A stretch of DNA of 64,000 bases. It comes from Nonlabens tegetincola (GTDB lineage Bacteria; Bacteroidota; Bacteroidia; Flavobacteriales; Flavobacteriaceae). The DNA lies in assembly GCF_002954355.1 (NCBI RefSeq), contig NZ_MQVV01000016.1, positions 310,001 to 374,000 of the forward strand, given 5' to 3'. The notes under the pieces were generated by a model. It was not told the origin of the DNA. It did not search any database and saw nothing but the letters and a program-made list of their open reading frames with translations. A program made the position numbers and the translations under genes. Shown here piece after piece: positions 47,990 through 58,102 of the stretch (the first letter of the stretch is position 1; every line of letters begins with the position of its first letter).

Positions 47990-48695
47990 ACGATAGTAGT
48001 TCTGGAATCGTGAAGCCCTGCCAACTTCCTGTAATCAAATACGGTTGAAATCTAGAGAACATTTCTTCTTTATACCACTGTAATGCTTGAGTTTGCTGTA
48101 TGGCTTGTTTATGGTTATTACCTCTGTAAGCAAACTTTTTTAAAGCCCTTGCATCGTCCCACAGACTAAACGTTGCCATATGAGTAAAAGGGCGTTCTCC
48201 TACTCCTGCGGTAAATAATAAACTAGGATTTTCTTTTAAACCTTTTTGAGAAATAGGTACATAATCCCAAAACTTTTTAAGCATGTGCGGTTTAATAGTA
48301 GCTCTTGTTATTACTGTAAGGTAGGGATTATTGGTATCCATATCTGAATGCTGTTCAAAAGGGTTTTTCTTTGACCATTGACCATATGCTTTAATATTTT
48401 TCATGTAAAAGGTCAATTGCTGCTCGCTGTGATTAAGATATTTCTTATAAAGACTAGAAGAATCAAAAAATTCTTGGGCTTCTTTATGCGAATCCCATAC
48501 TTGTAATAATCCGTAAACACTCCAATCTGGCCATGGACTAAAACCTTCTTTACCACTTCCTAATAATTTGTATGACTGTAATCCGCTTTGTCGGCGCAAT
48601 GCGCTATGCGCAAATTGCATCATCCAAAATGCCCATATCTTGTCCTTTAATTTAGGGTATTTAAAAAAAGTAAGAGTAGTAATTTGTTTAGACAT
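47976..48695 (-). CDS. CrtA-like carotenoid monooxygenase
   Basis: 239 aa (ATG 48695, MSKQITTLTFFKYPKLKDK), similar to spheroidene monooxygenase CrtA. It has LLGSGKEGFSPWPDWSVYGLLQVWD near residue 50, FMKNIKAYGQWSKKNPF-type middle and GVGERPFTHMATFSLWDD. CrtA oxidises C-2 next to a 1-oxygenated, 3,4-desaturated end, which is just the end group that CruF and CrtD make. Here it may hydroxylate C-2' (saproxanthin to myxol) or make a 2'-ketone. It is transcribed against the operon from its own promoter. Confidence 0.8.
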   Translation of the reverse strand: MSKQITTLTFFKYPKLKDKIWAFWMMQFAHSALRRQSGLQSYKLLGSGKEGFSPWPDWSVYGLLQVWDSHKEAQEFFDSSSLYKKYLNHSEQQLTFYMKNIKAYGQWSKKNPFEQHSDMDTNNPYLTVITRATIKPHMLKKFWDYVPISQKGLKENPSLLFTAGVGERPFTHMATFSLWDDARALKKFAYRGNNHKQAIQQTQALQWYKEEMFSRFQPYLITGSWQGFTIPELLSFKET

Positions 48696-48752
48696 TGAAA
48701 TCAATAGATAAAGCTAGCAAAATACGAAACCTGTCTAGGTAAAACATCAGGT

Positions 48753-49202
48753 TTATTTATTATTTATAAAATAGGTAAGAGCTAAGGTAACTAATGAGAA
48801 TCCCGCGCCTAGATAAAGTATTTCAATACCTTCGGAATATGTAACAACTTTACCCGTAAACGAAATAGCCATTACAAAAATTACCATTTTAATGAGTAAC
48901 GATTTAAGATCGTCTAATGTTTCAATAACGAGCCACGATGGTAAGTTTTTGATTTTGGCAACGTATAATTCGAATAGTCCCATGGCAACAGTAAAAAAGA
49001 TAACACCTAATAATACAAGGTCTAGAGACTTTAAGCAATCTTGTATAATGGTATCTTCTTCAGAGTAACCGCTGGCGATATTAATAAGAGCGTGATAAAT
49101 ATCAGATATTGCATATACTTCAATGGCAATAGCTAGAGCAATAATAGCGACTACTCCAATTGTTGCAATAATTTTTAAAAATACACCCAAGAATTTAAAC
49201 AC
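48753..49202 (-). CDS. YqhA/UPF0114 family membrane protein
   Basis: A small membrane protein with four predicted helices and the family segment LDLVLLGVIFFTVAMGLFELYV, followed by LPSWLVIETLDDLKSLLIKMV. A GTG at 49202 (MFKFLGVFLK) gives 149 aa; the only longer choice is a TTG at 49250 with no conserved sequence. Function unknown. Confidence 0.8.
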   Translation of the reverse strand: MFKFLGVFLKIIATIGVVAIIALAIAIEVYAISDIYHALINIASGYSEEDTIIQDCLKSLDLVLLGVIFFTVAMGLFELYVAKIKNLPSWLVIETLDDLKSLLIKMVIFVMAISFTGKVVTYSEGIEILYLGAGFSLVTLALTYFINNK

Positions 49203-49270
49203 AATTATATTTTTTATGTAAGGTACACTTAGACAGTTGTTTAAAGACAAAAATTTATCCTAATTCTAAT

Positions 49271-49306
49271 AAAAAAAAATCCTCTTCAGTAAGAAGAGGA
49301 TTTTAA
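49271..49306 (-). terminator. Terminator after aconitase
   Basis: AAAATCCTCTT pairs with AAGAGGATTTT around CAGTAAG. The A9 run at 49271-49279 is the T-run on the minus strand. Confidence 0.9.
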
Positions 49307-49325
49307 ATTTAAGATAACAACTTAA

Positions 49326-51593
49326 TTAAGCTGCGTTTTCTTCTTTAATCTTATTTAAGGCACTTCCTTTATGGAACCACTCAATTTGAGCCTTGTTATA
49401 AGTGTGGTTTAATTTGATTTGATCCTTTGACCCATCAGCATGTACAACTTCTAAAGTAAGCGGCGTGTCTGGTGCAAATTGATCTAAATCTAAGAAGTTA
49501 AAAGTATCATCTTCTTGGATCAAGTCGTAGTCTGCTTCATTTGCAAACGTTAGACCTAACATTCCTTGTTTTTTAAGGTTTGTTTCATGGATACGAGCAA
49601 ACGATTTAACTATTACCGCTGCTACACCTAAGTGTCTAGGCTGCATAGCTGCGTGTTCTCTTGATGAACCTTCTCCATAATTATGATCACCTATCACTAC
49701 AGACTTGATACCGTCAGCTTTATAAGCTCTTTGAACTTTTGGTACAGCATCGTATTCTCCAGTAAGTTGATTTTTCACTAAGTTGGTTTGCTTATTAAAA
49801 GCATTAACCGCTCCAATCAAAGTATTATTTGCAATGTTATCTAAATGTCCTCTGTAACGTAACCATGGACCAGCCATAGAAATGTGATCTGTAGTACATT
49901 TTCCAAATGCTTTGATTAACAGTTTTGCACCTTTAATTTCAGTTCCTAATGGCACAAAAGGAGTCAATAATTGTAATCTATCAGAATCGTCTGCAACTAC
50001 TACTTCTACTCCGCTACCATCTTCAACTGGTGCTAGGTAACCATCGTCTTCTACTTCAAATCCTTTAGGTGGTAATTCCCATCCTGTAGGTTCATCTAGC
50101 ATCACCTCTTCTCCATCTTCATTGATAAGTTTATCAGTAATTGGATTAAAGTCTAGTCTACCAGCAATTGCTATTGCAGCAGTCATTTCTGGTGAAGCTA
50201 CAAAAGCGTGTGTGTTTGGATTACCGTCAGCACGCTTGGCAAAGTTTCTATTGAACGAGTGAACGATTGAGTTTTTAGGTGCATTTTTTGGATCCTCATA
50301 ACGAGCCCATTGACCAATACATGGTCCACAAGCATTCGTAAAGATTTTTGCATCTAAATCTTCAAAAACCTTTAAAATTCCATCACGCTCTGCAGTAAAA
50401 CGAACTTGTTCAGATCCTGGATTAATACCAAACTCTGCTTTAGTTTTAAGTCCTTTATCAAGTGCTTGTTGAGCAACACTGCTTGCTCGAGAAAGGTCTT
50501 CATATGAAGAGTTTGTACAAGATCCTATAAGACCCCATTCCACCTTTAAAGGCCATCCATTTTCTTCAGCTTTTGGCTTCATTGTACCAACTTCAGTAGC
50601 AAGATCTGGAGTAAAAGGACCATTTAAGTGTGGCATTAATTTATCTAAGTCGATATCAATTACTTGGTCAAAGTACTGTTCTGGATTTGCATATACTTCA
50701 TCATCTCCTGTAAGATATTCTTTCACCTCATTTGCAGCATCAGCAATATCTGCACGATCTGTCGCTCTTAAATAGCGTTCCATTGATTCATCGTATCCAA
50801 AGGTTGAAGTAGTTGCACCTATTTCTGCACCCATGTTACAAATAGTACCTTTACCTGTACAAGATAAGTTCTTTGCGCCAGGTCCAAAATATTCTACTAT
50901 AGCTCCTGTTCCTCCTTTTACGGTAAGAATTTCAGCAACTTTTAAGATTACATCTTTTGGTGCAGTCCAACCTGATAATTTACCAGTTAACCTTACTCCG
51001 ATTAACTTAGGAAATTTAAGTTCCCAGGCCATACCTGCCATTACATCTACTGCATCGGCACCACCTACACCTATTGCTACCATTCCTAATCCACCTGCGT
51101 TTACAGTGTGTGAATCGGTACCAATCATCATTCCACCTGGAAAGGCATAATTTTCAAGTACTACTTGGTGAATAATTCCTGCTCCTGGTTTCCAGAATCC
51201 AATACCATATTTGTTTGATACACTTTCAAGGAAGTTAAATACTTCATTACTTGTATTAAGTGCATTTTGTAGATCCGTATCGGCACCTACTTTAGCTTGA
51301 ATAAGGTGATCACAGTGCACTGTTGTAGGAACAGCTACTTTATCCTTACCAGCTTGCATAAATTGAAGTAAAGCCATTTGGGCTGTTGCATCTTGACAAG
51401 CAATACGGTCCGGAGCAAAGTCTACATAATCTTTACCACGTGTAAAAACCTTTTCAGGGTTTCCATCCCACAGATGTGAGTATAAAATCTTTTCAGCAAG
51501 TGTAAGCGGTTTACCAGTCAATTCACGAGCTTTATCTACTCGTTCTGGCATGTTTGCATACACCTTTTTTATCATGTCAATATCAAAAGCCAT
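49326..51593 (-). CDS. acn: Aconitate hydratase
   Basis: Interconverts citrate and isocitrate. 755 aa of the mitochondrial-like aconitase type. Cluster ligands are in [15 protein letters not shown] and [10 protein letters not shown], with [14 protein letters not shown] near residue 158 and the swivel domain [15 protein letters not shown]. It stands alone with a 383-bp upstream region. Confidence 0.97.
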   Translation of the reverse strand: MAFDIDMIKKVYANMPERVDKARELTGKPLTLAEKILYSHLWDGNPEKVFTRGKDYVDFAPDRIACQDATAQMALLQFMQAGKDKVAVPTTVHCDHLIQAKVGADTDLQNALNTSNEVFNFLESVSNKYGIGFWKPGAGIIHQVVLENYAFPGGMMIGTDSHTVNAGGLGMVAIGVGGADAVDVMAGMAWELKFPKLIGVRLTGKLSGWTAPKDVILKVAEILTVKGGTGAIVEYFGPGAKNLSCTGKGTICNMGAEIGATTSTFGYDESMERYLRATDRADIADAANEVKEYLTGDDEVYANPEQYFDQVIDIDLDKLMPHLNGPFTPDLATEVGTMKPKAEENGWPLKVEWGLIGSCTNSSYEDLSRASSVAQQALDKGLKTKAEFGINPGSEQVRFTAERDGILKVFEDLDAKIFTNACGPCIGQWARYEDPKNAPKNSIVHSFNRNFAKRADGNPNTHAFVASPEMTAAIAIAGRLDFNPITDKLINEDGEEVMLDEPTGWELPPKGFEVEDDGYLAPVEDGSGVEVVVADDSDRLQLLTPFVPLGTEIKGAKLLIKAFGKCTTDHISMAGPWLRYRGHLDNIANNTLIGAVNAFNKQTNLVKNQLTGEYDAVPKVQRAYKADGIKSVVIGDHNYGEGSSREHAAMQPRHLGVAAVIVKSFARIHETNLKKQGMLGLTFANEADYDLIQEDDTFNFLDLDQFAPDTPLTLEVVHADGSKDQIKLNHTYNKAQIEWFHKGSALNKIKEENAA

Positions 51594-51976
51594 ATGTGTG
51601 TTTTTTTATCCGTTTTTTAGGTGTTGCGAATTTACAAAACAGACTTCATAATTGAAAATAATCAACGACAATCAAAAAACAGTGAAATATTTCCATTAAA
51701 TCAACTATTTGATAAGATAAAATTTACCAAATAGTCAATTAATATTCGTTATCATTAATAGATTATCAATATAAAATGAATCTAAATAGAATAAAAACAG
51801 AGATAATATGGGGTTTGCTTTCGCGAAAGCGAGAGTATTCAACTAACATAAAGCCGTAAAATCTTAAGATTTTAAAGCTACCTTGAATAATACTATGACA
51901 GCGCTAAGCAACGTTTCCGTCGATTAGCATTAACCAAAATTTAAAACGAATAATTAATTTCTAGTAGAAATTGTTA
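51594..51976. other. 383-bp gene-free region between moxR and acn
   Basis: Contains palindrome copy 13 (51816-51831) and a separate perfect 16-bp AT-rich palindrome AAAATCTTAAGATTTT at 51858-51873. No ORF or clear terminator was seen. The DUF58 gene that usually follows moxR is absent. Confidence 0.6.
51816..51831. repeat. Palindromic repeat, copy 13 (intergenic)
   Basis: TGCTTTCGCGAAAGCG: the 14-bp core is intact and one outer base is changed. Confidence 0.95.
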
Positions 51977-52930
51977 TTACAGGATTTGGGCAATGATACT
52001 TTCTTCTGTAAAACCTTCTGCTTCGGCCTTGTAATTTTTAATAATACGGTGACGTAAGATACCGTTTGCTACTGCTTGTACATCTTCAATATCTGGACTG
52101 TACTTACCATTAACAGCTGCGTGAGTTTTGGCAGCTAGAATAAGATTTTGCGATGCACGTGGTCCAGCACCCCAATCTATATATTCCTTTATGATTTCAG
52201 GAACATTTTCACCATTAGGTCTTGTTTTCCCTACTAGTCCTACTGCGTATTCAATGACATTATCTGCTACTGGAATACGGCGTACCAATTGCTGAAAATC
52301 AATAATCTCCTGAGCTGTGAATAAAGGATTTACAGTTGGTTTGTGGTCGCTTGTAGTAGATTTTACAACATTTACCTCTTCTTCAAAGCTAGGGTATTCG
52401 AGTTTGATAGAAAACATAAACCTGTCCAATTGCGCTTCTGGTAAAGGGTAAGTTCCTTCCTGTTCTATAGGGTTTTGTGTGGCAAGTACAAAATAAGGTT
52501 TATCTAAAACATAATTATGACCTGAAACTGTAACCTTGCGCTCCTGCATAGCTTCTAGTAAGGCTGCTTGAGTTTTAGGTGGAGTTCTATTGATCTCATC
52601 GGCTAGAATAATATTAGAAAACACAGGTCCTTTTATAAATTTAAAGGTCCTATTCTCGTCCAGTATTTCACTTCCTAATATATCACTAGGCATAAGGTCT
52701 GGCGTAAACTGTATGCGTTTGAATTGTAGTCCTAGAGCTTGTGAAATTGTATTCACCATAAGTGTTTTGGCTAGCCCTGGAACTCCTACTAGTAAAGCAT
52801 GTCCTCCAGAAAAAATGGAGATAAGAATTTCGTCGATCACTCGTTCTTGACCAATGATGACTTTTCCTATTTCCTTTTTTAATTCTTTGTGCTTTTTGAC
52901 TAGATTATCAATCGCTGCTACATCAGACAT
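51977..52930 (-). CDS. MoxR family AAA ATPase
   Basis: 317 aa with Walker A GVPGLAKTL near residue 44, Walker B IILADEINRTPPKTQ and sensor 1 FVLATQNPIEQEG. MoxR ATPases act as chaperones for VWA partners. Here it sits downstream of three PPIase genes on the same strand, suggesting an envelope-protein maturation role, and no VWA/DUF58 gene is adjacent. Confidence 0.93.
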   Translation of the reverse strand: MSDVAAIDNLVKKHKELKKEIGKVIIGQERVIDEILISIFSGGHALLVGVPGLAKTLMVNTISQALGLQFKRIQFTPDLMPSDILGSEILDENRTFKFIKGPVFSNIILADEINRTPPKTQAALLEAMQERKVTVSGHNYVLDKPYFVLATQNPIEQEGTYPLPEAQLDRFMFSIKLEYPSFEEEVNVVKSTTSDHKPTVNPLFTAQEIIDFQQLVRRIPVADNVIEYAVGLVGKTRPNGENVPEIIKEYIDWGAGPRASQNLILAAKTHAAVNGKYSPDIEDVQAVANGILRHRIIKNYKAEAEGFTEESIIAQIL

Positions 52931-52966
52931 AGTTTGTTGGTTTATTAATTTAGATTGTTTTTATTA

Positions 52967-52982
52967 CGCTTCTGCGAAAGCA
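52967..52982. repeat. Degenerate palindrome copy upstream of moxR
   Basis: CGCTTCTGCGAAAGCA, 13 of 16 bases equal to the repeat. The right arm is kept and the left arm is altered, so the palindrome is broken. Confidence 0.6.
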
Positions 52983-53008
52983 TACTAATCACATACTTGA
53001 TTTGAAAA

Positions 53009-54442
53009 TTATTTTGTCCAGTCTACCACAAAATCACATTCTTTAAACTGATCGCCTATCTTAATATAGGTATCCTGTAACTTCTCTTCTTGCCATTCAC
53101 GTATTTTGTCTACACGTTTCTTTTGCAAGGCTAAATCTTTAATTTTAAGAAAATCGAGAGTATAGTTTGCTTTATGATCCTCAATACGCTTATTAACTTT
53201 TAAAATCTTGAAAAACACTCTACCTAAATCGTCTTTTTCGTCAATAATACCACTCACATCTCCTTCTTCCAGAAATTGCAACTGAGCTGATAAAGACGGA
53301 TCAATTTTTGTAAGATCAAATCTTTTATCACCAGTTGATGGATTGGTTAAAATTCCACCATTTTTTGAAGTTTCTTCTTCATCGCTTATTTCTTTGGCAG
53401 CATCTTCAAACGTGATGTCACCAATGATAAGTTTGTCACGCATTTTGTCAAGTTCTTCACGAGCCTTATTCACTTGGGTAGTAGAGATAAACGGACGTAA
53501 TAGTATGTGACGAACATCACGATAATCACCACGAATTTTTTCTACATAAACGATATGCCACCCAAACTGAGTCTCAAATGGTTCTGATACTTCACCTTCT
53601 GGTGTTGAAAAAGCTACTTCTTTAAATTCTGCCACAAAAGGATCCTTTCTTGTTAGACTTAGAATACCACCTTGTCTTTCGGTTCCTGTATCATCAGAGT
53701 ACAATGCAGCCTTTGCAGCAAAATTACCGCCGTTGTTTATAACGTCGTCACGGTATCTATTTAATTTTGAAATTACATCCTTAACATCTTCTTCTGCCGG
53801 TTGTGGTTTAACGATGATTTGAGAAAATTCTACTTCAGTATTAAAGAGTGGTCTCTCGTCCTCTGGAATGTTATAGAAAAATTGCCTAACCTCTTCTGGT
53901 GTAATTTCTACTTGCTCAGTAAGTCGTTGCTGCATGCGGTTAGCTAGAAGACCGTCACGATTAAGTTTATTAAGCTCGGCAATAACGGCATCCATACTTT
54001 CCCTGTTGTAGTATTTTACTATTTCTTCATCACTACCTAATCTTTGTCTAAAGAAACGCAACATATCATTAGTACGGCTTCTTACCTCTGCATCACTAAC
54101 ATTAATACTATCTTGAATAGCATGGTGGGCATACATTTTTTCACGGATAAGACTTTCAATGAGTTCACACTTTGAAAGTTTTAAATTTCCTTGTTGTAGT
54201 TCAACTTGCGATTGCTGCTTTTTAATATCACTATCTAATATTACATAATCACCTATCACTCCAGCTACACCATCTATCAAAAAACGGTTTGTGTTACTAG
54301 GTTTTACAGAATCTTGTAGTTGTAAATACGTTTCTTGAACGTTTTCACGATCCGTAGCAGCTACATCTGTTTGTGTTTGCGCTGTTGTATTTAACCAAAA
54401 ACACAAACTTGCTAGTACACTACTTATAAATTTTAATTTCAT
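53009..54442 (-). CDS. Periplasmic peptidyl-prolyl isomerase (SurA-like)
   Basis: 477 aa from the ATG at 54442; the signal peptide ends NTTAQ. A SurA-type N-terminal chaperone region (VDGVAGVIGDYVILDSDI) is followed by two parvulin domains: the first with FSQIIVKPQP and FGWHIVYVEKIRGD, the second with RHILLRPF. It folds outer-membrane proteins. It overlaps the stop of the upstream lipoprotein gene by 23 bp. Third gene of the PPIase operon. Confidence 0.92.
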   Translation of the reverse strand: MKLKFISSVLASLCFWLNTTAQTQTDVAATDRENVQETYLQLQDSVKPSNTNRFLIDGVAGVIGDYVILDSDIKKQQSQVELQQGNLKLSKCELIESLIREKMYAHHAIQDSINVSDAEVRSRTNDMLRFFRQRLGSDEEIVKYYNRESMDAVIAELNKLNRDGLLANRMQQRLTEQVEITPEEVRQFFYNIPEDERPLFNTEVEFSQIIVKPQPAEEDVKDVISKLNRYRDDVINNGGNFAAKAALYSDDTGTERQGGILSLTRKDPFVAEFKEVAFSTPEGEVSEPFETQFGWHIVYVEKIRGDYRDVRHILLRPFISTTQVNKAREELDKMRDKLIIGDITFEDAAKEISDEEETSKNGGILTNPSTGDKRFDLTKIDPSLSAQLQFLEEGDVSGIIDEKDDLGRVFFKILKVNKRIEDHKANYTLDFLKIKDLALQKKRVDKIREWQEEKLQDTYIKIGDQFKECDFVVDWTK

Positions 54443-55271
54443 TGCTTTGTTTTGCATCATTCAAAATATCCTTTTCAAGTCTTTTTACATACTGCACTTT
54501 ACTTCTATTGAGTAAAATCTGTTTTATTACAGGCGCTATGTATTCCAAAGGCGCTTCCTCTCCTTTTTTCTTTATTTTTTTGAATTTCACCAAATATACA
54601 CCAAGACTGTCCTCTAATTTGAAGGAACTTCCTTCTTTGATGTACCATTTCTCATTATTAGGGTTAATAGCCTTTACTTTGTCATAGACTTCACTCTTTT
54701 TAACCCATGTTGTGTCATTGAAGTAAAACCTCTTGAATCCTAACTTCAAACTATCCAATTGATTGATCTCTTTTTCGCCAGCGTTACCTATAAGTGCTCT
54801 CAATTTATTGATGTCTGGATAATTGTTATCGACATAAACGTACAAGTACTGGATGACGTCTTCATTAAGTAAAAATTGTTCACTTTTATCTTCATAGTAC
54901 TCAGCTATCAGTTCTTTATTGATGATAGTATCAAGATTTTGCTTAATTACTTTCGTAAGATATTCCTGTGTAAATAGTTCCGTTTTATACGTATTAACCA
55001 ATTGATCTAATTGTTCCTGCCTATCTTCTTCGATATTTAACAACGCCTGATCATACATGAGTTTTTCGGTTGCCCAATTGTCAACGTATCTAGAGATAAT
55101 TGCAATGCTATCTTCAACAGTGTAATCACTAGGAAGCTGCTCATTGATATCTGACGCAGTCAAAATATGTTTCCCTACGGTAACCACTGCATTAGTATCA
55201 GCCTCTTTTACAAAGTAATCGCATGAAGTGATAGAGAATACTAGTAATATGAAATATAAATATCTATTCAC
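54420..55271 (-). CDS. SurA-like chaperone lipoprotein without parvulin domain
   Basis: 283 aa, GTG start at 55271 overlapping the upstream stop by 8 bp. The lipobox Cys is at residue 17 (SITSC). Residues about 30-130 resemble the SurA N-domain (VVTVGKHILTASDINEQLP). The rest is charged and lacks the GWH-type parvulin signature, so isomerase activity is doubtful. Probably an outer-membrane-anchored holdase working with its neighbours. Confidence 0.8.
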   Translation of the reverse strand: MNRYLYFILLVFSITSCDYFVKEADTNAVVTVGKHILTASDINEQLPSDYTVEDSIAIISRYVDNWATEKLMYDQALLNIEEDRQEQLDQLVNTYKTELFTQEYLTKVIKQNLDTIINKELIAEYYEDKSEQFLLNEDVIQYLYVYVDNNYPDINKLRALIGNAGEKEINQLDSLKLGFKRFYFNDTTWVKKSEVYDKVKAINPNNEKWYIKEGSSFKLEDSLGVYLVKFKKIKKKGEEAPLEYIAPVIKQILLNRSKVQYVKRLEKDILNDAKQSNEIKIYK

Positions 55272-57225
55272 TATAAGATGCTAGTTGTTTTTTAATTTTC
55301 TTGAAGATGTTTTTCTTCACTTTAATTTTACGATCCTTCCTTAACGAGGATAACCACTCCTTTTCTAATTGCTGTTGATAATCATTAATTACATTACCTA
55401 TAGCTTCTTCAAAGGTTTTAGGAGCAGAAGGTTTAATGGACTTTACATAGACTACTTTGTAAAAACTATCTCCTTCATTGTGATATATAGTAGAAACGCC
55501 TTCCTTGACTTCAAAATTGTCTGGTAATCTATTAAAGCTCTCTTCTACTACTCCAGTACTCACAATTACCTTTACTCTACCATTTTCATTTAGGCTTTCT
55601 TTAATTTCATCAACTGGTATTTGATCTTTGAGCATTTGTTGTACCTCAGTAGCAACCTCTTTACTAGTATTTTGAGTCAAAATGATGTCCAGCCTTCTTT
55701 TCCACTCATACTTTTCCTTGTGCTTGTTGTAATAATCTCGTTGACCGATGCTGTCTTCCTTTGCCTTGTTCCATATTTTTTTCTGCATAAGGTTAAAAAG
55801 CAGGTTTGCTTCCTTAAACTCGTTGTACACAAATGCAAAATCCTTGTTATCACGCTCTAGGTGTTTATCATAATAGTTCATGACTTGGTCATCAACAAAT
55901 AAATCAAAGTAAAACTGAACTTGTTCATTAACAGTTTTGTAAAATTGCGGATTCTTCATTTGCTGATTTTCAACAAAATTGAAAAAGTCAAATGACATGA
56001 TATCTGTATCATTAATAGTCAGAACTTTCCTTTCTCTATCCTCAACATTTTGCAACCATTGACCCGTTAGAATGCTATCATTAAATTCCTTTAAAATATA
56101 ATCTGGCACCTTTAATTTTTGTGGAACTTGATAGCTAGATTTCAATTTATTTACAAATGATTTGGTAATCTTTCTTGACCTAGGAGAACGTTTAATTTTG
56201 TTTTCTAGAGTCTTCTTAATCTCATCAAATTTTGGCAAGTCATGCTTTTCCAACAATTTTACAATATGCCAACCAAATTTGGTTTCAAAGGGTTTTGTAT
56301 AAGATCCTTCCTTTTCAATAGATAAGGCTTTATCTACAAATATGACACTATTCAAACCGCCTGTACCAAATCGAGTTAACTCACCACCCTTTGTGGCACT
56401 ATTTAAATCATCAGAAAATTCTCTTGCTAATTCTCCAAAATTTTTACCCGATTCTAACTGCTTATAAACATCTTGAATTCTTGTTGCAGCATCTTGGGTT
56501 GTAGCATTTGGTTTATCAAAGGTCATTATGTGGGCAACCGTAACTTCACCACGATTAGGCCTGCGATCGTTCACCTTTAAAATATGGTATCCAAACTCAG
56601 TTCTAAAAGGTTTACTTATAGATCCTACGGGAGTTTTAAAAGCCACACTTTCAAAATCATAAGTCATTCTAAATCCGCCGAACCATCCTAACTCACCGCC
56701 ATTTCCTGCACTAGGGCCTTCACTAGTTTCACGTGCTAATTTTGCAAAATCTTCCTTTTGTGCTCTTTGATATAGTTGGTAAATTCTATTGTAAGCTTTT
56801 AATGTATCCTGTGGTAAAGATCCTTTATCTAGTTTAACAATAATATGACTGGCGTTAACCTCTTCAATACTTCGGTTGTACGCCTCTTGGACCAAAGCAT
56901 CAGTCACCTCGTTATCAGTAAGGTAATTCTTCGCTAGACTTGATCGTTGTTTTTTTATCTCATTTAAATATTCAGGCTCTTTATCAAGACCTAGTTCATA
57001 GGCTTGCATAAGTTTTAAACGATAATCGATGTACAGTTCTAAATAATTATCTATGTCTTTTTGAGATTCATCCTGTACTATATCAATATTTTTTAAGTAC
57101 AAGCGCTTGAAAGTACCAGCGTCAAATTCTTGACCATCAATTACTAAAAATGTTTTGTCATCAATATTTTGAGCAAGTATTAAGTTACTTACTATTACAA
57201 ATAAAAAAACAAATAATTTATTCAT
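55264..57225 (-). CDS. Periplasmic peptidyl-prolyl isomerase with two parvulin domains (PpiD-like)
   Basis: 653 aa from the ATG at 57225 (MNKLFVFLFVIVSNLILAQ, a signal peptide). Two tandem PPIC domains occupy about 115-330: NASHIIVKLD with GELGWFGGFRM and FGYHILKVNDRRP, then VAHIMTF with GGELTRFGTGG and FGWHIVKLLEKHD. A long C-terminal helical part follows. First gene of the three-gene chaperone operon. Confidence 0.92.
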   Translation of the reverse strand: MNKLFVFLFVIVSNLILAQNIDDKTFLVIDGQEFDAGTFKRLYLKNIDIVQDESQKDIDNYLELYIDYRLKLMQAYELGLDKEPEYLNEIKKQRSSLAKNYLTDNEVTDALVQEAYNRSIEEVNASHIIVKLDKGSLPQDTLKAYNRIYQLYQRAQKEDFAKLARETSEGPSAGNGGELGWFGGFRMTYDFESVAFKTPVGSISKPFRTEFGYHILKVNDRRPNRGEVTVAHIMTFDKPNATTQDAATRIQDVYKQLESGKNFGELAREFSDDLNSATKGGELTRFGTGGLNSVIFVDKALSIEKEGSYTKPFETKFGWHIVKLLEKHDLPKFDEIKKTLENKIKRSPRSRKITKSFVNKLKSSYQVPQKLKVPDYILKEFNDSILTGQWLQNVEDRERKVLTINDTDIMSFDFFNFVENQQMKNPQFYKTVNEQVQFYFDLFVDDQVMNYYDKHLERDNKDFAFVYNEFKEANLLFNLMQKKIWNKAKEDSIGQRDYYNKHKEKYEWKRRLDIILTQNTSKEVATEVQQMLKDQIPVDEIKESLNENGRVKVIVSTGVVEESFNRLPDNFEVKEGVSTIYHNEGDSFYKVVYVKSIKPSAPKTFEEAIGNVINDYQQQLEKEWLSSLRKDRKIKVKKNIFKKIKKQLASYSE

Positions 57226-57332
57226 AGAGCCTGGATTCATAAGCATGCAAAAATAACCAATGTGATTTCCTATACAAAGCCCTTTCTGCCCCTTAGTGTT
57301 AAGTACTATTAACAATTTACGACCATAATAAT

Positions 57333-57821
57333 ATGATCAAAACTTCAAATGAGATTACAATTCATAAACCTATCGATGAGGTTATGAAGTTATTTAAGGA
57401 ACAGGATTATTTTCAGCACTGGCAAAAAGGGCTTATCTCTTTTAAAAACTTAAGCTCACAAACAGGTCAAGTAGGTAGTAAACGTAGTATGAGAATTAAA
57501 ACCAGCGTTGCTACTATTTCAATGATTGAGGAAATCACACATTTAGACTTACCTCACTTGTGGGCAGCGACTTATCGTACTCGTGGAGTAGTTAATGAAC
57601 AATGTAACCGCTTTCGCGAAAGCGTAATTAAAAACAACAACTCACAACATAAAGTAACCCTTTGGCAAGCTAGTTCTACCTTTAAATTCACCGGGATGAT
57701 GCGACTAGCAGCCAAAGCAAACCCGAAGGTTTTCACCTCACAAACGCTCCAACATATGCAAGATTTTAAGATATTTGCCGAAACTGGAAAAAGTGTAAAA
57801 ACAGGTGATTACGTCTTATGA
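57333..57821 (+). CDS. SRPBCC/START-like protein
   Basis: 162 aa, predicted helix-grip fold: begins EITIHKPIDEVMKLFKEQDYFQHWQKG, a classic polyketide-cyclase/SRPBCC start. Ligand unknown. Palindrome copy 14 is in frame as RFRES near residue 94, replacing what is normally a beta strand turn. Its stop overlaps the next ATG (ATGA). First of a four-gene operon. Confidence 0.8.
   Translation: MIKTSNEITIHKPIDEVMKLFKEQDYFQHWQKGLISFKNLSSQTGQVGSKRSMRIKTSVATISMIEEITHLDLPHLWAATYRTRGVVNEQCNRFRESVIKNNNSQHKVTLWQASSTFKFTGMMRLAAKANPKVFTSQTLQHMQDFKIFAETGKSVKTGDYVL
57609..57624. repeat. 16-bp palindromic repeat, copy 14 (inside SRPBCC gene)
   Basis: Exact CGCTTTCGCGAAAGCG, read as NRFRESVI. Confidence 0.97.
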
Positions 57822-58057
57822 GAAAACTAAAATTAATTTGGGATTTTAAAGGTCCTCATGCACAAAAAACAGCACAGCATCACCTTATTCATTTAAAGGA
57901 GTATGTAACTATGGAAGGCATTAATAGCCTAGGAAATGGTGTTGAAAAATTAAATGAAAATCATTACATCGCTTTTCTAGGAGTTAATGAAGATGTTATG
58001 CCACCAGTACGAGATGCCCTTAAACCACATCGAGGTCAATTGTGGATAGAAAGTTAA
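57818..58057 (+). CDS. Small protein of unknown function
   Basis: 79 aa, starting MRKLKLIWDFKGPHAQKTA, with a His-rich stretch (HHLIHLKEYV) and ending HRGQLWIES. Soluble and without a signal peptide; I do not recognise the family. Translational coupling by ATGA to the SRPBCC gene supports that it is real and functionally linked. Confidence 0.7.
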   Translation: MRKLKLIWDFKGPHAQKTAQHHLIHLKEYVTMEGINSLGNGVEKLNENHYIAFLGVNEDVMPPVRDALKPHRGQLWIES

Positions 58058-58102
58058 ACTAAAAGATCTTTATGTTGTATATTTAATCATAAATCCCAAG
58101 CT

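Noticed and set aside
51858-51873. AT-rich palindrome AAAATCTTAAGATTTT as a second repeat family
   Set aside because: Only one copy was noticed in the window, so it is not a repeat here.
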